Assembly: GCF_000421565.1 (NCBI RefSeq) | Contig: NZ_ATXG01000005.1 | Location: 62,001-126,000, forward strand | Length of the DNA: 64,000 bases | Direction of reading: 5' to 3' | Source of the DNA: Agromyces subbeticus DSM 16689 | Lineage (GTDB): Bacteria; Actinomycetota; Actinomycetes; Actinomycetales; Microbacteriaceae | Shown: piece by piece, positions 1 through 7,989 of the stretch | How the letters are laid out: every line of letters starts with the position of its first letter | Numbering within the stretch: the first letter of the stretch is position 1 | Program-made: the position numbers and the translations under genes | Notes under the pieces: generated by a model | Seen by the model: only the letters and a program-made list of their open reading frames with translations | Database searches by the model: none | What the model was told of the DNA's origin: nothing

Positions 1-1700
1 GCGTCATGCGCCACGAAGACCTGCACCTCGCCAACGCCAAGGGCGCGGGCAACAAGGTCGTGCTGTTCGGCGCCCGCACCGGCGGCGACGGCATCGGTGG
101 CGCATCGATCCTCGCCTCCGACAGCTTCGACGAGGGCGGCCCGACCAAGCGCCCCGCGGTGCAGGTCGGCGACCCCTTCGCCGAGAAGGTGCTCATCGAG
201 TGCTGCCTCGAGCTCTTCGCGGGCGACCTCGTCGAGGGCATCCAAGACCTCGGCGCAGCCGGCATCTCGTGCGCGACCTCCGAACTCGCGTCGAACGGCG
301 ACGGCGGCATGGCGATCGTGCTCGACGACGTGCTGCTGCGCGACCCCACGCTCACGCCCGAAGAGATCCTGATGAGCGAGAGCCAGGAGCGCATGATGGC
401 GATCGTGCGCCCCGAGAAGCTCGACGGCTTCCTCGAGGTCGTCAAGAAGTGGGACGTCGAGACGAGCGTGCTCGGCGAGGTCACCGACACCGGTCGCCTG
501 AGCATCATGTGGCACGGCCAGGAGATCGTGAACGTCGACCCGCGTACCGTCGCCGTCGACGGCCCGGTCTACGAGCGCCCCGTCGCCTACCCGACGTGGA
601 TCGACGCCCTGCAGGCCGACACGGCCGCGAAGCTCGACCGCCCGGCCACGCCCGACGAGATCCGCGCCCAGTTCCTGCAGCTCATCGGCTCGGCGAACCA
701 GGCGGATGCCGCGTGGGTCACGAACCAGTACGACAAGTACGTGCTCGGAAACACGGCGCTCAGCTACCCCGACGACGCCGGCATGGTGCGCGTCGACGAG
801 GAGTCGGGCCTCGGCGTCGCCATCGCGACCGACGCCAACGGCCGCTACTCGCAGCTCGACCCGCGCCAGGGCGCGAAGCTCGCCCTCGCCGAGGCCTACC
901 GCAACGTCGCCGTCTCGGGCGCGGTGCCCGCCGCCGTCTCCGACTGCCTGAACTTCGGCTCCCCCGAGAACCCCGAGGTCATGTGGCAGTTCTCCGAGAC
1001 CGTCGAGGGCCTGAGTGACGGATGCCTCGAGCTCGGCATCCCCGTCACGGGCGGCAACGTCTCGTTCTACAACCAGACCGGTGACGTGCCCATCCACCCG
1101 ACGCCCGTCATCGCCGTGCTCGGCGTGATCGACGACATCGCCCGCCGCATCCCGAGCGGCTGGCAAGACGACGGCCACAACATCTACCTCCTCGGCGACA
1201 CCGCGCTCGAGCTCGACGGCTCCGCATGGGCCGGCGTCGTGCACGGCCACCTCGGCGGTCGCCCGCCGGCCGTCGACCTCGCCGGCGAGAAGCGCCTCGC
1301 CGAGCTGCTCAACGCCGCGGCGATCGAGGGCCTCATCGACTCGGCGCACGACCTCTCCGACGGCGGCCTCGCGATCGCCCTCGCCGAGGCGGTCGGCCGC
1401 TTCGGCCTCGGCGCCCGCGTGGTGCTCGACGAGGTCGCCGGCGACGCCGGCATCGACCTCGCCACCGCGCTCTTCTCCGAGTCGACGGGCCGCGTCATCG
1501 TGACCGTGCCGCGCGAAGACGACGTGAAGTTCCGCGGGCTCTGCGAGGGCCGCGACTACCCGGTGCGTCGCATCGGCGTGACCGACGCGACATCCGGAGC
1601 CCTCGAGGTGCAGGGCCTCTTCACCGTCTCGATCGACGAGCTGCGCGGCATCAACCGCGCCCCGCTCGCCGATGCGTTCGGCCCCATCGTCGGGTACTGA
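1..1700 (+). CDS. purL: Phosphoribosylformylglycinamidine synthase II (PurL), 5' end cut by the window
   Basis: Catalyses the ATP- and glutamine-dependent conversion of FGAR to FGAM in de novo purine synthesis, as the large subunit partnered by PurQ and PurS. About 565 residues are visible. The frame is open to the first base, and small-type PurL proteins are usually about 750 residues, so roughly 200 N-terminal residues lie outside; the ATG at position 6 is internal. Visible signatures are [13 protein letters not shown] near the left edge, the dyad segment [30 protein letters not shown], and the second AIRS-type domain with [16 protein letters not shown]. It ends at TGA 1698-1700, followed by an inverted repeat. 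Confidence 0.96.
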   Translation, partial: VMRHEDLHLANAKGAGNKVVLFGARTGGDGIGGASILASDSFDEGGPTKRPAVQVGDPFAEKVLIECCLELFAGDLVEGIQDLGAAGISCATSELASNGDGGMAIVLDDVLLRDPTLTPEEILMSESQERMMAIVRPEKLDGFLEVVKKWDVETSVLGEVTDTGRLSIMWHGQEIVNVDPRTVAVDGPVYERPVAYPTWIDALQADTAAKLDRPATPDEIRAQFLQLIGSANQADAAWVTNQYDKYVLGNTALSYPDDAGMVRVDEESGLGVAIATDANGRYSQLDPRQGAKLALAEAYRNVAVSGAVPAAVSDCLNFGSPENPEVMWQFSETVEGLSDGCLELGIPVTGGNVSFYNQTGDVPIHPTPVIAVLGVIDDIARRIPSGWQDDGHNIYLLGDTALELDGSAWAGVVHGHLGGRPPAVDLAGEKRLAELLNAAAIEGLIDSAHDLSDGGLAIALAEAVGRFGLGARVVLDEVAGDAGIDLATALFSESTGRVIVTVPREDDVKFRGLCEGRDYPVRRIGVTDATSGALEVQGLFTVSIDELRGINRAPLADAFGPIVGY

Positions 1701-1750
1701 CATCCGCTGTCGCGCAGCACTCGCCGTGACCCGCCACGACCTGGCATCGA

Positions 1751-1800
1751 GTCGCCAGAAACCGATGCAAGACCGCGTCGGAAGCGCGTTTTCTGGCGAC
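1751..1800. terminator. Inverted repeat between purL and the NUDIX gene
   Basis: GTCGCCAGAAA (1751-1761) is exactly complementary to TTTCTGGCGAC (1790-1800), giving an 11-bp stem around a 28-base loop. It lies 50 bases after the purL stop and 14 bases before the next start. It has no run of T. It may act as a weak terminator or processing hairpin, or be a copy of a dispersed repeat; no second copy was seen here. Confidence 0.4.
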
Positions 1801-1814
1801 CCCGCGGTGATGGC

Positions 1815-2324
1815 GTGAGCATCGAGGGTGCGGGTGCGGGCACCGCGTACTCCGAGGCGTACGCGGCGTCCCACGGACGCTTCGCGGTCATTCCGGCGGC
1901 GTACGTCGTGCTGCGGCGCGGCGACGAGGTGCTGCTCCAGCTTCGGCGTGGCACCGGGTATTTCGACGAGCACTGGGCGTGTGGCGCGGCCGGGCACGTC
2001 GAGCAGGGCGAGTCGCTGCTCGCCGCGGCCACTCGCGAGACCCGCGAGGAGCTCGGGGTCGAACTCGACGAGTCGGCGCTCACGGTGCTCACCGTCATGC
2101 ACCGCACTGGTGGGGCTCCGCACCGGGCGATCGAGGAGCGCATCGATGTGTTCTTCAGCGCCACCGAATGGCAGGGCGAACCGACGCTGATGGAGGACAA
2201 GGCGGTCGAGCTCCGCTGGTTCGCGCTCGACGCCCTGCCCGAGCCGGTCGTGCCGCACGAGCTCGAGGTGCTCGAGGCGCTGCGCGACGACCGGCTCGCC
2301 CCGATCACGCCCCACGGGTTCTGA
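1815..2324 (+). CDS. NUDIX hydrolase
   Basis: A 169-residue NUDIX pyrophosphohydrolase. Such enzymes cleave nucleoside diphosphates linked to another moiety, often as house-cleaning enzymes. The Nudix box is complete: GHVEQGESLLAAATRETREE followed by LGVEL, matching GX5EX7REUXEEXGU. The N-terminal part carries FAVIPAAYVVLRRGDEVLLQLRRG. The substrate cannot be read from the sequence; RRGTGYFDEHWACGAAGHVE resembles the MutT/mevalonate-kinase-like NUDIX proteins common in actinobacteria. The GTG start at 1815 is chosen because it precedes the first conserved strand. The next gene starts two bases after its stop. Confidence 0.85.
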   Translation: MSIEGAGAGTAYSEAYAASHGRFAVIPAAYVVLRRGDEVLLQLRRGTGYFDEHWACGAAGHVEQGESLLAAATRETREELGVELDESALTVLTVMHRTGGAPHRAIEERIDVFFSATEWQGEPTLMEDKAVELRWFALDALPEPVVPHELEVLEALRDDRLAPITPHGF

Positions 2325-2326
2325 TC

Positions 2327-2674
2327 ATGAGCCCTGCATCGTGGCCGCTCTCCCTCGTCTGGGTGCCGGTCGCCGTGTTCGCACTCGCGATCGTGATCGG
2401 CATCGTCGTGCGGTGGATCCGCGCTCCGAAGGGTGCTCGCTCGCGCTTGCGACACGCCCTCGGGCCGCTCATGAGCGCCGGCGAGAAGTACCAGGAGCTG
2501 CACACCGGCCAGCGCGGCCTGCAGGACTCGATCATCGAGGCGGTGCAGGAACAGGAGTCGCAGGGCTCCGAGCGCGGGTCGGGCAACGGCACGGGTGACG
2601 GGGCCGGTGACGGAACCGGTGACGGCGCGGATCATCAGTCGAACGACGCGACCGCCACCGATCGCTCGCGGTAG
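2327..2674 (+). CDS. Small single-pass membrane protein with a Gly/Asp-rich tail
   Basis: 115 residues from ATG 2327, two bases after the NUDIX stop, so probably co-transcribed with it. Residues about 8-28 (WVPVAVFALAIVIGIVVRW) form one transmembrane helix followed by a basic cytoplasmic segment (RAPKGARSRLRHALG). The last 40 residues are a low-complexity Gly/Asp/Thr/Ser tail with GDG-type repeats. No family was recognised. Reading frame, coupling and typical codon use support it as real, but its function is unknown. Confidence 0.6.
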   Translation: MSPASWPLSLVWVPVAVFALAIVIGIVVRWIRAPKGARSRLRHALGPLMSAGEKYQELHTGQRGLQDSIIEAVQEQESQGSERGSGNGTGDGAGDGTGDGADHQSNDATATDRSR

Positions 2675-2727
2675 CCTGAACGTCACGAGTCGGCACGGAA
2701 TCAGACTGCGACGGGCGGAACGGCACC

Positions 2728-2955
2728 ATGGATGGATTCTTCGGCTGGCATCTGGTCGGCCTGCTCATCGGCGTCGCATACCTCGCCATCATCATCTGGG
2801 TCATCTCGCGCATCTTCCGTACCAACGAGCTGAACGAACTCGAACGATGGGTGTGGGCGATCGCGGTGTTCTGCTTCCCGCTCGTCGGCTCCATCGTGTG
2901 GTTCGCTGCCGGGCCGCATCCGTTCGGCATCCGCATCAGTCGCGACCTCCGCTAG
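2728..2955 (+). CDS. Small PLDc_N-type membrane protein
   Basis: 75 residues with two predicted transmembrane helices (residues about 6-27 and 41-60). The second is followed by AAGPHPFGIRISRDLR. The pattern of helix, short charged loop (RTNELNELERWVWAIAVFCFPLVGSIVWF) and helix is that of the phospholipase D-nuclease N-terminal (PLDc_N) family of small membrane proteins, which have no catalytic residues of their own. The 3' end overlaps the convergent erm gene by 20 bases. Function unknown. Confidence 0.65.
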   Translation: MDGFFGWHLVGLLIGVAYLAIIIWVISRIFRTNELNELERWVWAIAVFCFPLVGSIVWFAAGPHPFGIRISRDLR

Positions 2956-3931
2956 CGCCGCGACGCCGCACCGTGCGCGGTGTCTCGCGCACCGCCGACC
3001 AGACCGTGGCCCAGTGCTCCCCCGTCAGGCGGCTCGGCAGCACGTGAGCCGGCAGGCCGAGTGCGCGCAGCACTCGCCGGCCCCGCTCGACGGGCAACGG
3101 GCGAGACGTGCGTGCGAGGATCTGCGCCATGCCGTTGCCGCGCCCCTGGTAGGCCTCGCCGACGAAGGCCTGGAACGCCGCCCGCTCTGCGACATCGACG
3201 AGCGGGTCGCGCCGCCGCTCGACACCGAACACCCCGCCATCGACCGACGGCATCGGCCGGAAGGCACGCGCCGGCACCCGCTCGTGCAGGGTGAACGCGA
3301 ACCACGGATCCCACTGGGCGGTCAGCAGGCTCGAGCCGCCGACGCCGCAGCGCCGCCGAGCCACCTCCCACTGCGTGAGCAGCACCGCGTCGGTCCAGTG
3401 GCCTCGCGCGAGGAGCGACCGCATGATCGCCGTCGTGAGATGGAACGGCACGTTGCCGACGACGACGTGCGGCGACGACGGATACCGCCAGACGAGCGCG
3501 TCGGCCTGCACGACGGTGACGCGACGGCCGTGATCGCCGTCGGGGCCCAGTTCTCGGCGCAGCGCATCGGCCCGCCGCGGATCGAGTTCGAGTGCGGTGA
3601 GCGGCCTCCCCAGCTGCGCGAGCGGTCGGGTGAGCGCACCGCCACCGGCGCCGAGCTCGATGATCGGGCCGGACGTCGCCGCGACGAGTGCGACGATGCC
3701 GTCGATCACCCGACGGTCGGTCAGGAAGTTCTGCCCGAGCTCGTGGCGACCGCCCACGATCGACGGCGACGACAGCGATGGCGATGGCGATGGCGATGGC
3801 GATGGCATCGAACCGCGAGAAGAACCGGCACGAGGTGAACGGGCACGGGAGGAACGGGAGGAACGGGAGGAACGGGAGGAACGTGAAGAACGTGAAGAAG
3901 AAGAAGAAGAAGAAGACGCGTGAGTACGCAA
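2936..3931 (-). CDS. Erm-type 23S rRNA (adenine-N6)-methyltransferase with repeat-encoded N-terminus
   Basis: 331 residues from a TTG start at 3931, chosen because GGAG lies six bases upstream. Residues about 61-75 (RHELGQNFLTD), the SAM motif IIELGAGGGALT (about 90-101), the acidic residue in ALELD and the target-adenine motif NVPFHLTT (about 160-167) are those of the Erm/KsgA fold. NVPFHL rather than NLPY favours Erm over KsgA. Erm enzymes methylate A2058 of 23S rRNA and give macrolide-lincosamide-streptogramin B resistance. Residues 6-52 are low complexity (SSR and SP repeats) encoded by 3-, 9- and 6-base DNA repeats. An ATG at 3808 could give a shorter form, but no clear ribosome site precedes it. 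Confidence 0.85.
   Translation of the reverse strand: MRTHASSSSSSSSRSSRSSRSSRSSRSSRARSPRAGSSRGSMPSPSPSPSPSLSSPSIVGGRHELGQNFLTDRRVIDGIVALVAATSGPIIELGAGGGALTRPLAQLGRPLTALELDPRRADALRRELGPDGDHGRRVTVVQADALVWRYPSSPHVVVGNVPFHLTTAIMRSLLARGHWTDAVLLTQWEVARRRCGVGGSSLLTAQWDPWFAFTLHERVPARAFRPMPSVDGGVFGVERRRDPLVDVAERAAFQAFVGEAYQGRGNGMAQILARTSRPLPVERGRRVLRALGLPAHVLPSRLTGEHWATVWSAVRETPRTVRRRGASGGRD
3777..3916. repeat. Cluster of three in-frame microsatellites in the erm 5' coding region
   Basis: On the plus strand there are five copies of GATGGC (3777-3806), then about six 9-base units of the type GGAACGGGA or AGAACGTGA (about 3842-3895), then a GAA run to about 3916. All unit lengths are multiples of three, so slippage would change the length of the Ser/Arg and Ser/Pro N-terminus without breaking the frame. 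Confidence 0.9.
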
Positions 3932-3955
3932 TGAAAGCTCCGCTGGCGAGAATCG

Positions 3956-3994
3956 TCAGCCGGGTACGCCGAACCGCACCGCGGCCAGGGTCAT
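3956..3994 (-). CDS. Putative leader peptide 2 upstream of erm
   Basis: A 12-codon reading frame MTLAAVRFGVPG ends at TGA 3956-3958, about 14 bases before the erm ribosome site. Its first part can pair (CTGGC with GCCAG) with the bases just before that site. Position and size match drug-sensing leader peptides that control erm genes by ribosome stalling. It has no clear ribosome site of its own, so translation is uncertain. Confidence 0.4.
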   Translation of the reverse strand: MTLAAVRFGVPG

Positions 3995-3998
3995 GGCC

Positions 3999-4037
3999 GA
4001 GGCGGAGGGACGCGAGAACGTTCGGTCGCTCCGCCTC
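3999..4037 (-). promoter_or_regulatory. Alternative RNA stems in the erm leader
   Basis: GAGGCGGAG (plus 3999-4007) is perfectly complementary to CTCCGCCTC (4029-4037), giving a 9-bp stem with a 21-base loop. The second arm also lies in a tighter hairpin, CCGCC-TGA-GGCGG, extended by CGC/GCG, spanning about 4032-4050. The two stems share bases and exclude each other, as in attenuators. The stop codon of leader peptide 1 sits in the loop of the tighter hairpin. Confidence 0.5.
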
Positions 4038-4062
4038 AGGCGGTGCGGGGCCGAATGATCAT
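4036..4062 (-). CDS. Putative leader peptide 1 upstream of erm (near-leaderless)
   Basis: An 8-residue frame, MIIRPRTA, starts about three bases after the expected transcription start and ends inside the leader hairpin. It has no ribosome site, consistent with near-leaderless translation. Arginine-rich short leaders (RLR-type) are known to stall drug-bound ribosomes in other erm systems; RPR here is similar in kind. Existence as a translated peptide is inference. Confidence 0.4.
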   Translation of the reverse strand: MIIRPRTA

Positions 4063-4071
4063 TGCCGTGGA

Positions 4072-4101
4072 GTTACAACACACGATCGTCGACCTTAGCA
4101 A
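4072..4101 (-). promoter_or_regulatory. Candidate erm promoter
   Basis: On the minus strand, TTGCTA (plus 4096-4101) and TGTAAC (plus 4072-4077) are separated by 18 bases. This places the transcription start near 4065, just before leader peptide 1. Each hexamer matches the consensus in four of six bases. Confidence 0.4.
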
Positions 4102-4124
4102 ACCCGCTCGAACGACGCATCCGC

Positions 4125-4718
4125 TCAGGCGCCCGTCGGGTGCGCGAGCAACTCGACCCGCTCGCCGAGGTAGCGGTCGAGGGGCGTGAGCGCGTCGGGT
4201 TGCGCCGGGTTCCAGCGCACCACCACGGCGTCGCCGACGAGCACGAGCGGGCCGGATGCCCCGGTGCGGGCGAGCTCGGCCGGGTCGATCGGCGCCGCAC
4301 CGAAGTTCACCGTCTCTCCTTCGGCGATGCCGCCCTTCACGGCGGCAGCGCGAAGGGCGCGCTGTTCGGCGATCGCCGCCGCGGGGGTGCTGCGTCGGGC
4401 CGGACGCTCGGCGCGTACCGCTCGACCAGTGGCGAACAACCGGCCGTCGGCGGTGAGCAGCAGCACCCCGAGCCGCCACACCCGGCCGAGCGGAACCATG
4501 CGGGCGGCACGCGGAATGCCGAGCGTGCGCCGCTCTGCCACATAGTCGGCGAGGGTCTCGTCACGGGCACCGTGCCGCTCCAGCTCGGCGACCGCGCTGC
4601 CGACGGGCCCGGTCAAGAGCTCCGCCACGAGCGCGACCGCGCGGCCGGCCGCGGCCGACGCAGGCTCGATCGACTCAGGCTCGACCGGCGCAGGCTCCGC
4701 GCCCGAGGCATCCGTCAT
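4125..4718 (-). CDS. Conserved-looking hypothetical protein
   Basis: 197 residues and last gene of a three-gene minus-strand operon. Its ATG overlaps the stop of the gene before it (ATGA, 4715-4718). The first 30 residues are Pro/Glu/Ala-rich. The body is soluble, with no signal peptide or transmembrane helix. Recognisable stretches are PRAARMVPLGRVWRLGVLLL, LLTADGRLFATGRAVRAE and a C-terminal VVRWNPAQPDALTPLDRYLG. I do not recognise the family. Its place beside an EEP-family hydrolase gives no firm clue. Confidence 0.6.
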   Translation of the reverse strand: MTDASGAEPAPVEPESIEPASAAAGRAVALVAELLTGPVGSAVAELERHGARDETLADYVAERRTLGIPRAARMVPLGRVWRLGVLLLTADGRLFATGRAVRAERPARRSTPAAAIAEQRALRAAAVKGGIAEGETVNFGAAPIDPAELARTGASGPLVLVGDAVVVRWNPAQPDALTPLDRYLGERVELLAHPTGA

Positions 4719-5134
4719 CGCGATCGTCCGACGAGCTCGAGCATGGCGAGACCGTAGGCCTCGGAGACATCCGGATGCTCGAAGCGCCGCCGCGCTCCGG
4801 CCAGCTCGATCTCGACCTCGAACGCGTCGTCGAGCCGCCGCAGCGCACGGAAGGTCGACCGCAGCAGCTCACGCAACTGGTCTTCGCGGGGCAGCCACAC
4901 GGCGTCGCCGATCGAGACGGAATCGAGCGCCCACTCGGTCGTGCCGTTGAAGCCGAGGATGGTTCCCGTCGGGAAGCGGTGCGCCTCGATCGTCATCTCG
5001 CTCACGGTGAAGACGTCGGCCTCCACCTCGGCCTCGACGGTGTCTGGCAGGTCGAGCTGGAACCGGTCGCCCGATTCGGGGTGCCAGACGAGCCCCGCCT
5101 CACGCAGCGCGAGCGCCAGCTCGCGGCTGATCAT
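4715..5134 (-). CDS. Hypothetical protein
   Basis: 139 residues, overlapping both neighbours by ATGA, so translationally coupled between the EEP hydrolase and the 197-residue protein. It is acidic and soluble, with a central part FTVSEMTIEAHRFPTGTILG and a C-terminal helix-rich part (REDQLRELLRSTFRALRRLD, then VSEAYGLAMLELVGRSR). No motif was recognised. Proteins of this look are widespread beside such hydrolases in Microbacteriaceae, but that is memory rather than something shown here. Confidence 0.6.
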   Translation of the reverse strand: MISRELALALREAGLVWHPESGDRFQLDLPDTVEAEVEADVFTVSEMTIEAHRFPTGTILGFNGTTEWALDSVSIGDAVWLPREDQLRELLRSTFRALRRLDDAFEVEIELAGARRRFEHPDVSEAYGLAMLELVGRSR

Positions 5135-5892
5135 GGCACGTCCGCGGCCGTGTCTGAAATGCCCGCCGCAGCCTCGTCATCGGCTTCGTCGGCGTCGTCG
5201 ACATACGCCGCATGCGCGCCATAGGCGCTGTAGTCCGCGTTCACGAGGATCGGCATGTGGTCGGATGACCCTCGCTCGAGCGTCTCGATGCCCACGATGT
5301 CGAACCCGACCGAGGTCGCGAGATCGAAGTGCCCGCGGAAGAACTTGTACCGCGTATACGTGCGCTTGTCGCTGAGCGTCAGGTCGTAGCCCGAGTCGCG
5401 CACCTTCTCGCCGAGGTTCTCCTTGAAGATCGGGTAGTTGTAGTCGCCGACCATGAGCGTCGGCAGGCCCGGCCCGAGAAACTGCAGCTCACCGAGCGCC
5501 GTCTTGATCTGGTGGCGACGCAGCGAGTTGAGCGCGGTGAGCGGCGCCGCGTGGAACGACGCCACGATGAGCTCGCGCTGCGCCTCGAGGTCGAGCAGGC
5601 GCACACCGATGAGCCGTTCATGTGCGGGGCGCAGCAAGCGGTCGTGCAGCGACTTCTTGAGCACGAACGCCTGCACGCGCCGCGCGGTGAAGCGGTCGGC
5701 TCGGTAGTAGAGGGCGAGCCCGAGGCGGTTGCGCTGGGTGGCGTCGGCCAGCTCGAGCGTGCCGATCTGCTGCGGCAGGTCTTGCGTGTCGCATTCCTGC
5801 AGGCAGAGGATATCGGGCGCATAGCGCTTGACGATGCCCACGAGCTCCCCGCTCGCCCGGTGCTTGCGAAGGTTGTAGCTGATCACACGCAT
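5131..5892 (-). CDS. Endonuclease/exonuclease/phosphatase (EEP) family protein
   Basis: 253 residues with the EEP fold signatures in order: ISYNLRKH (residues 4-11), ILCLQECD with the metal-binding Glu (about 30-37), VASFHAAPL, the catalytic pair VGDYNYPIF, and the terminal SSDHMPILV with the general-base His. Members cleave phosphodiester bonds in DNA, RNA or lipid head groups; the substrate cannot be chosen here. No signal peptide is seen, so it acts in the cytoplasm. First gene of an operon continuing into two hypothetical genes through an ATGA overlap at 5131-5134. Confidence 0.8.
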   Translation of the reverse strand: MRVISYNLRKHRASGELVGIVKRYAPDILCLQECDTQDLPQQIGTLELADATQRNRLGLALYYRADRFTARRVQAFVLKKSLHDRLLRPAHERLIGVRLLDLEAQRELIVASFHAAPLTALNSLRRHQIKTALGELQFLGPGLPTLMVGDYNYPIFKENLGEKVRDSGYDLTLSDKRTYTRYKFFRGHFDLATSVGFDIVGIETLERGSSDHMPILVNADYSAYGAHAAYVDDADEADDEAAAGISDTAADVP

Positions 5893-5969
5893 GATCGAAT
5901 CAGCCTACGTCGCCTGGCTCCGGACTGGCACAGAATTCGGCCGTGGACCGCCGCACCGCACCTCCACGA

Positions 5970-7127
5970 TCAGAACGGCCGGCGCCCCGGCGCCACGCCG
6001 ACCCGCACGTGCAGCCCGGTCCCGGCCTCGTCGATCGCGAGATCGAGTTCGGTGAGCGGATGCGTCGCGCCCACGAGTTCATCGAGCGGCAGCTCCCGCC
6101 ACGACCGCTCGAGGAACTCGACGGCACGCACGAGCTGCGATGCCGCGTAGTTGTGCACGCCAGTGACGGTGACGAGCCGCCGCACGATCGACTCGGGGTC
6201 GATGCCGACCTCGGGGCCGGGCGAGACGCTGCCGACGAGCACCGCGACGCCGCCGACGCCGACGGTGTCGAGCACGGTGCGCACACCGGCGGCGGATCCG
6301 GATGCCTCGATCGCCACGAGCACCTCTCGGAACCCCCGCGCCTCGAAGCGGGCGAGCACGGCGTCGAGCCGGTCGTCCGAAGCGCCGCGTGCGGCGGGGT
6401 CGGCCGTGACGGCGCCGAGCCGACGGGCGAACGAACGCCGCGCGGCATCCGGATCGGAGACGATCACCTCGGCGCCCACCTCGACGGCCATCGCCGCGAC
6501 CGTCAGGCCGATCATGCCGGCGCCGGTCACGAGCACGAGCGCACCGTCGAGGTCGATGCGCGCCGTCGCCGCGTCGAGCGCCGCCACCGCGGTGGCCGTG
6601 GCGCACGATGCCGGCGCCGCGACCGAGGCGGGCAGCGTCTCGCTCACGGGAACGGTCGCGGTGCCCGCGCGCAGCTGCACGTGCGTGGCGAAGCCGCCCG
6701 AGAGTTCCCAGCCCCGATGCACCCGCTCGTGCCCGTACTTCGCCAGTGAGCGGCACTTCTGGGTGAGGCCGCGGCTGCAGCGATCGCACGTGCCGCAACT
6801 GACGGTGACCGACCAGATCACGCGGTCGCCGAGTTGGAGCGGCAGACCGTCGGCGCGCACGGCGCCCTCGCCCACCGCGATGACCCGGCCGACCTGCTCG
6901 TGACCGAGCACGAGCGGGGCCGGGGCCGAGCGATCGCCGCGCACCGTGTGCACGTCGGAGCCGCAGATCGTCGCGAGTTCGATCTCGACGAGCGCCTCCC
7001 CCGCCGCGAGCCGAACGCCGGGCGCCGCGAGGGCGTCGTGCGGTCGGCCGGGCTCGTTCCAGACCATGGCCACGGGCGAAGGCTTCACGATCACGTCGAG
7101 CTCGCCGATTCGTTCCACGGTGTGCAC
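5970..7127 (-). CDS. HpnZ-like zinc-dependent alcohol dehydrogenase of the phosphonate locus
   Basis: 385-residue medium-chain dehydrogenase. Zinc ligands are in ATICGSDVHTVRGDR and LGHEQVGRVIAVGEG. The structural zinc loop is CGTCDRCSRGLTQKC, and the Rossmann segment is LVLVTGAGMIGLTVAAMAVE. It closes an operon with PhnX-like and HpnW-like genes, the context that defines the proposed HpnZ family (TIGR03366). Its role there is inferred to be oxidation of an alcohol or aldehyde intermediate of phosphonate breakdown. Only ten bases separate it from the hydrolase before it. Confidence 0.8.
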   Translation of the reverse strand: MHTVERIGELDVIVKPSPVAMVWNEPGRPHDALAAPGVRLAAGEALVEIELATICGSDVHTVRGDRSAPAPLVLGHEQVGRVIAVGEGAVRADGLPLQLGDRVIWSVTVSCGTCDRCSRGLTQKCRSLAKYGHERVHRGWELSGGFATHVQLRAGTATVPVSETLPASVAAPASCATATAVAALDAATARIDLDGALVLVTGAGMIGLTVAAMAVEVGAEVIVSDPDAARRSFARRLGAVTADPAARGASDDRLDAVLARFEARGFREVLVAIEASGSAAGVRTVLDTVGVGGVAVLVGSVSPGPEVGIDPESIVRRLVTVTGVHNYAASQLVRAVEFLERSWRELPLDELVGATHPLTELDLAIDEAGTGLHVRVGVAPGRRPF

Positions 7128-7137
7128 CGGTACTCCC

Positions 7138-7989
7138 CTACTCGCTGCGGAGGCCGAGCAGCGCGGGCAGCTCGGCGATGCTGTCGATGACGGCGTCGGC
7201 GCCCGCGAGCGTGAGCGCGTCGCGGTCGTGCGCCCCGCTCAGCACACCGACGACGAACCCGGCGCCGGCGTTCACGCCGGACTCCATGTCGCTGACGGTG
7301 TCGCCCACGACGACCATCGCGTCGACCGCGCTGGCGCCCGTGCGCAGCAGCGCGGTAAGGGGCATGTCGGGGTACGGGCGACCGCGGCCGGCATCGGCCG
7401 GCGAGAGCACGACGTCGGCGAGGCCGTGCCAGTCGAGCGCGTCGAGCAGTGCGTCTCGCGTCGCGGGTGCGAAGCCGGTCGTGAGGGCGACGGATGCCCC
7501 GGCTCCGCGCAGCTCCCTGATGACGTCGGCCGCGCCGGCGATCTCGGCGACGCCCTCGCTCGCGACGAGCTCGGCGTAGGCCGTCTCGAACGCGGCGTTG
7601 CCCCGCTGCGCGGCGTCTTCGTCGCCGTCGGTGAGCACCCGGAAGACCGCGATCTTCGACTGTCCCATGGTGTCGCGCACGTACCGCACGGCCGACTCGA
7701 AGGCGTCGCCGCTCGCGATGCCGCTGCGTTCGGCGGCGAGTGCGAACGCCCGCTCGACGACACCGTCGTCGGCGACGGTGGTGCCCGCCATGTCGAGCAC
7801 GATGAGCTCGATGTCGCCCTCATCGGGGTCGTCGGACTCCTCGAGGTCGTCGAGGTCGTCGAGCTGCTCGTCGAGCGCGTCGACCTCGAACTCGCGAGCG
7901 CCGGTCTCGCTCGGTTCGGTGAGTTCGGCCAGTTCGTCGAGCTCGGCGAGTTCGTCGTCGGAGATGCCGACGGGTGGGTTCGTGGTCAT
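7138..7989 (-). CDS. Phosphonatase-like HAD hydrolase with a long acidic N-terminal extension
   Basis: 283 residues. The HAD nucleophile motif LIVLDMAGTTVADDG begins near residue 62. DMAGTT is the hallmark of the PhnX and PhnX-like (TIGR03351) group that cleaves the C-P bond of phosphonoacetaldehyde-type substrates. Motif II is ALTTGF, and motif III/IV is VVVGDTVSDMESGVNAG. Family members normally start just before the nucleophile; here about 58 extra residues, very rich in Asp, Glu and Leu, precede it. No other start lies between. The ATG overlaps the HpnW-like stop by ATGA, which supports the long form. Confidence 0.8.
   Translation of the reverse strand: MTTNPPVGISDDELAELDELAELTEPSETGAREFEVDALDEQLDDLDDLEESDDPDEGDIELIVLDMAGTTVADDGVVERAFALAAERSGIASGDAFESAVRYVRDTMGQSKIAVFRVLTDGDEDAAQRGNAAFETAYAELVASEGVAEIAGAADVIRELRGAGASVALTTGFAPATRDALLDALDWHGLADVVLSPADAGRGRPYPDMPLTALLRTGASAVDAMVVVGDTVSDMESGVNAGAGFVVGVLSGAHDRDALTLAGADAVIDSIAELPALLGLRSE

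Noticed and set aside
6..1700. ATG at position 6 as a purL start
   Set aside because: The frame is open to the window edge, and the protein would lack the first 200 residues of the conserved fold.
3777..3916. Possible CRISPR-like array
   Set aside because: Units are 3, 6 and 9 bases with no spacers; they are microsatellites in the erm coding sequence.
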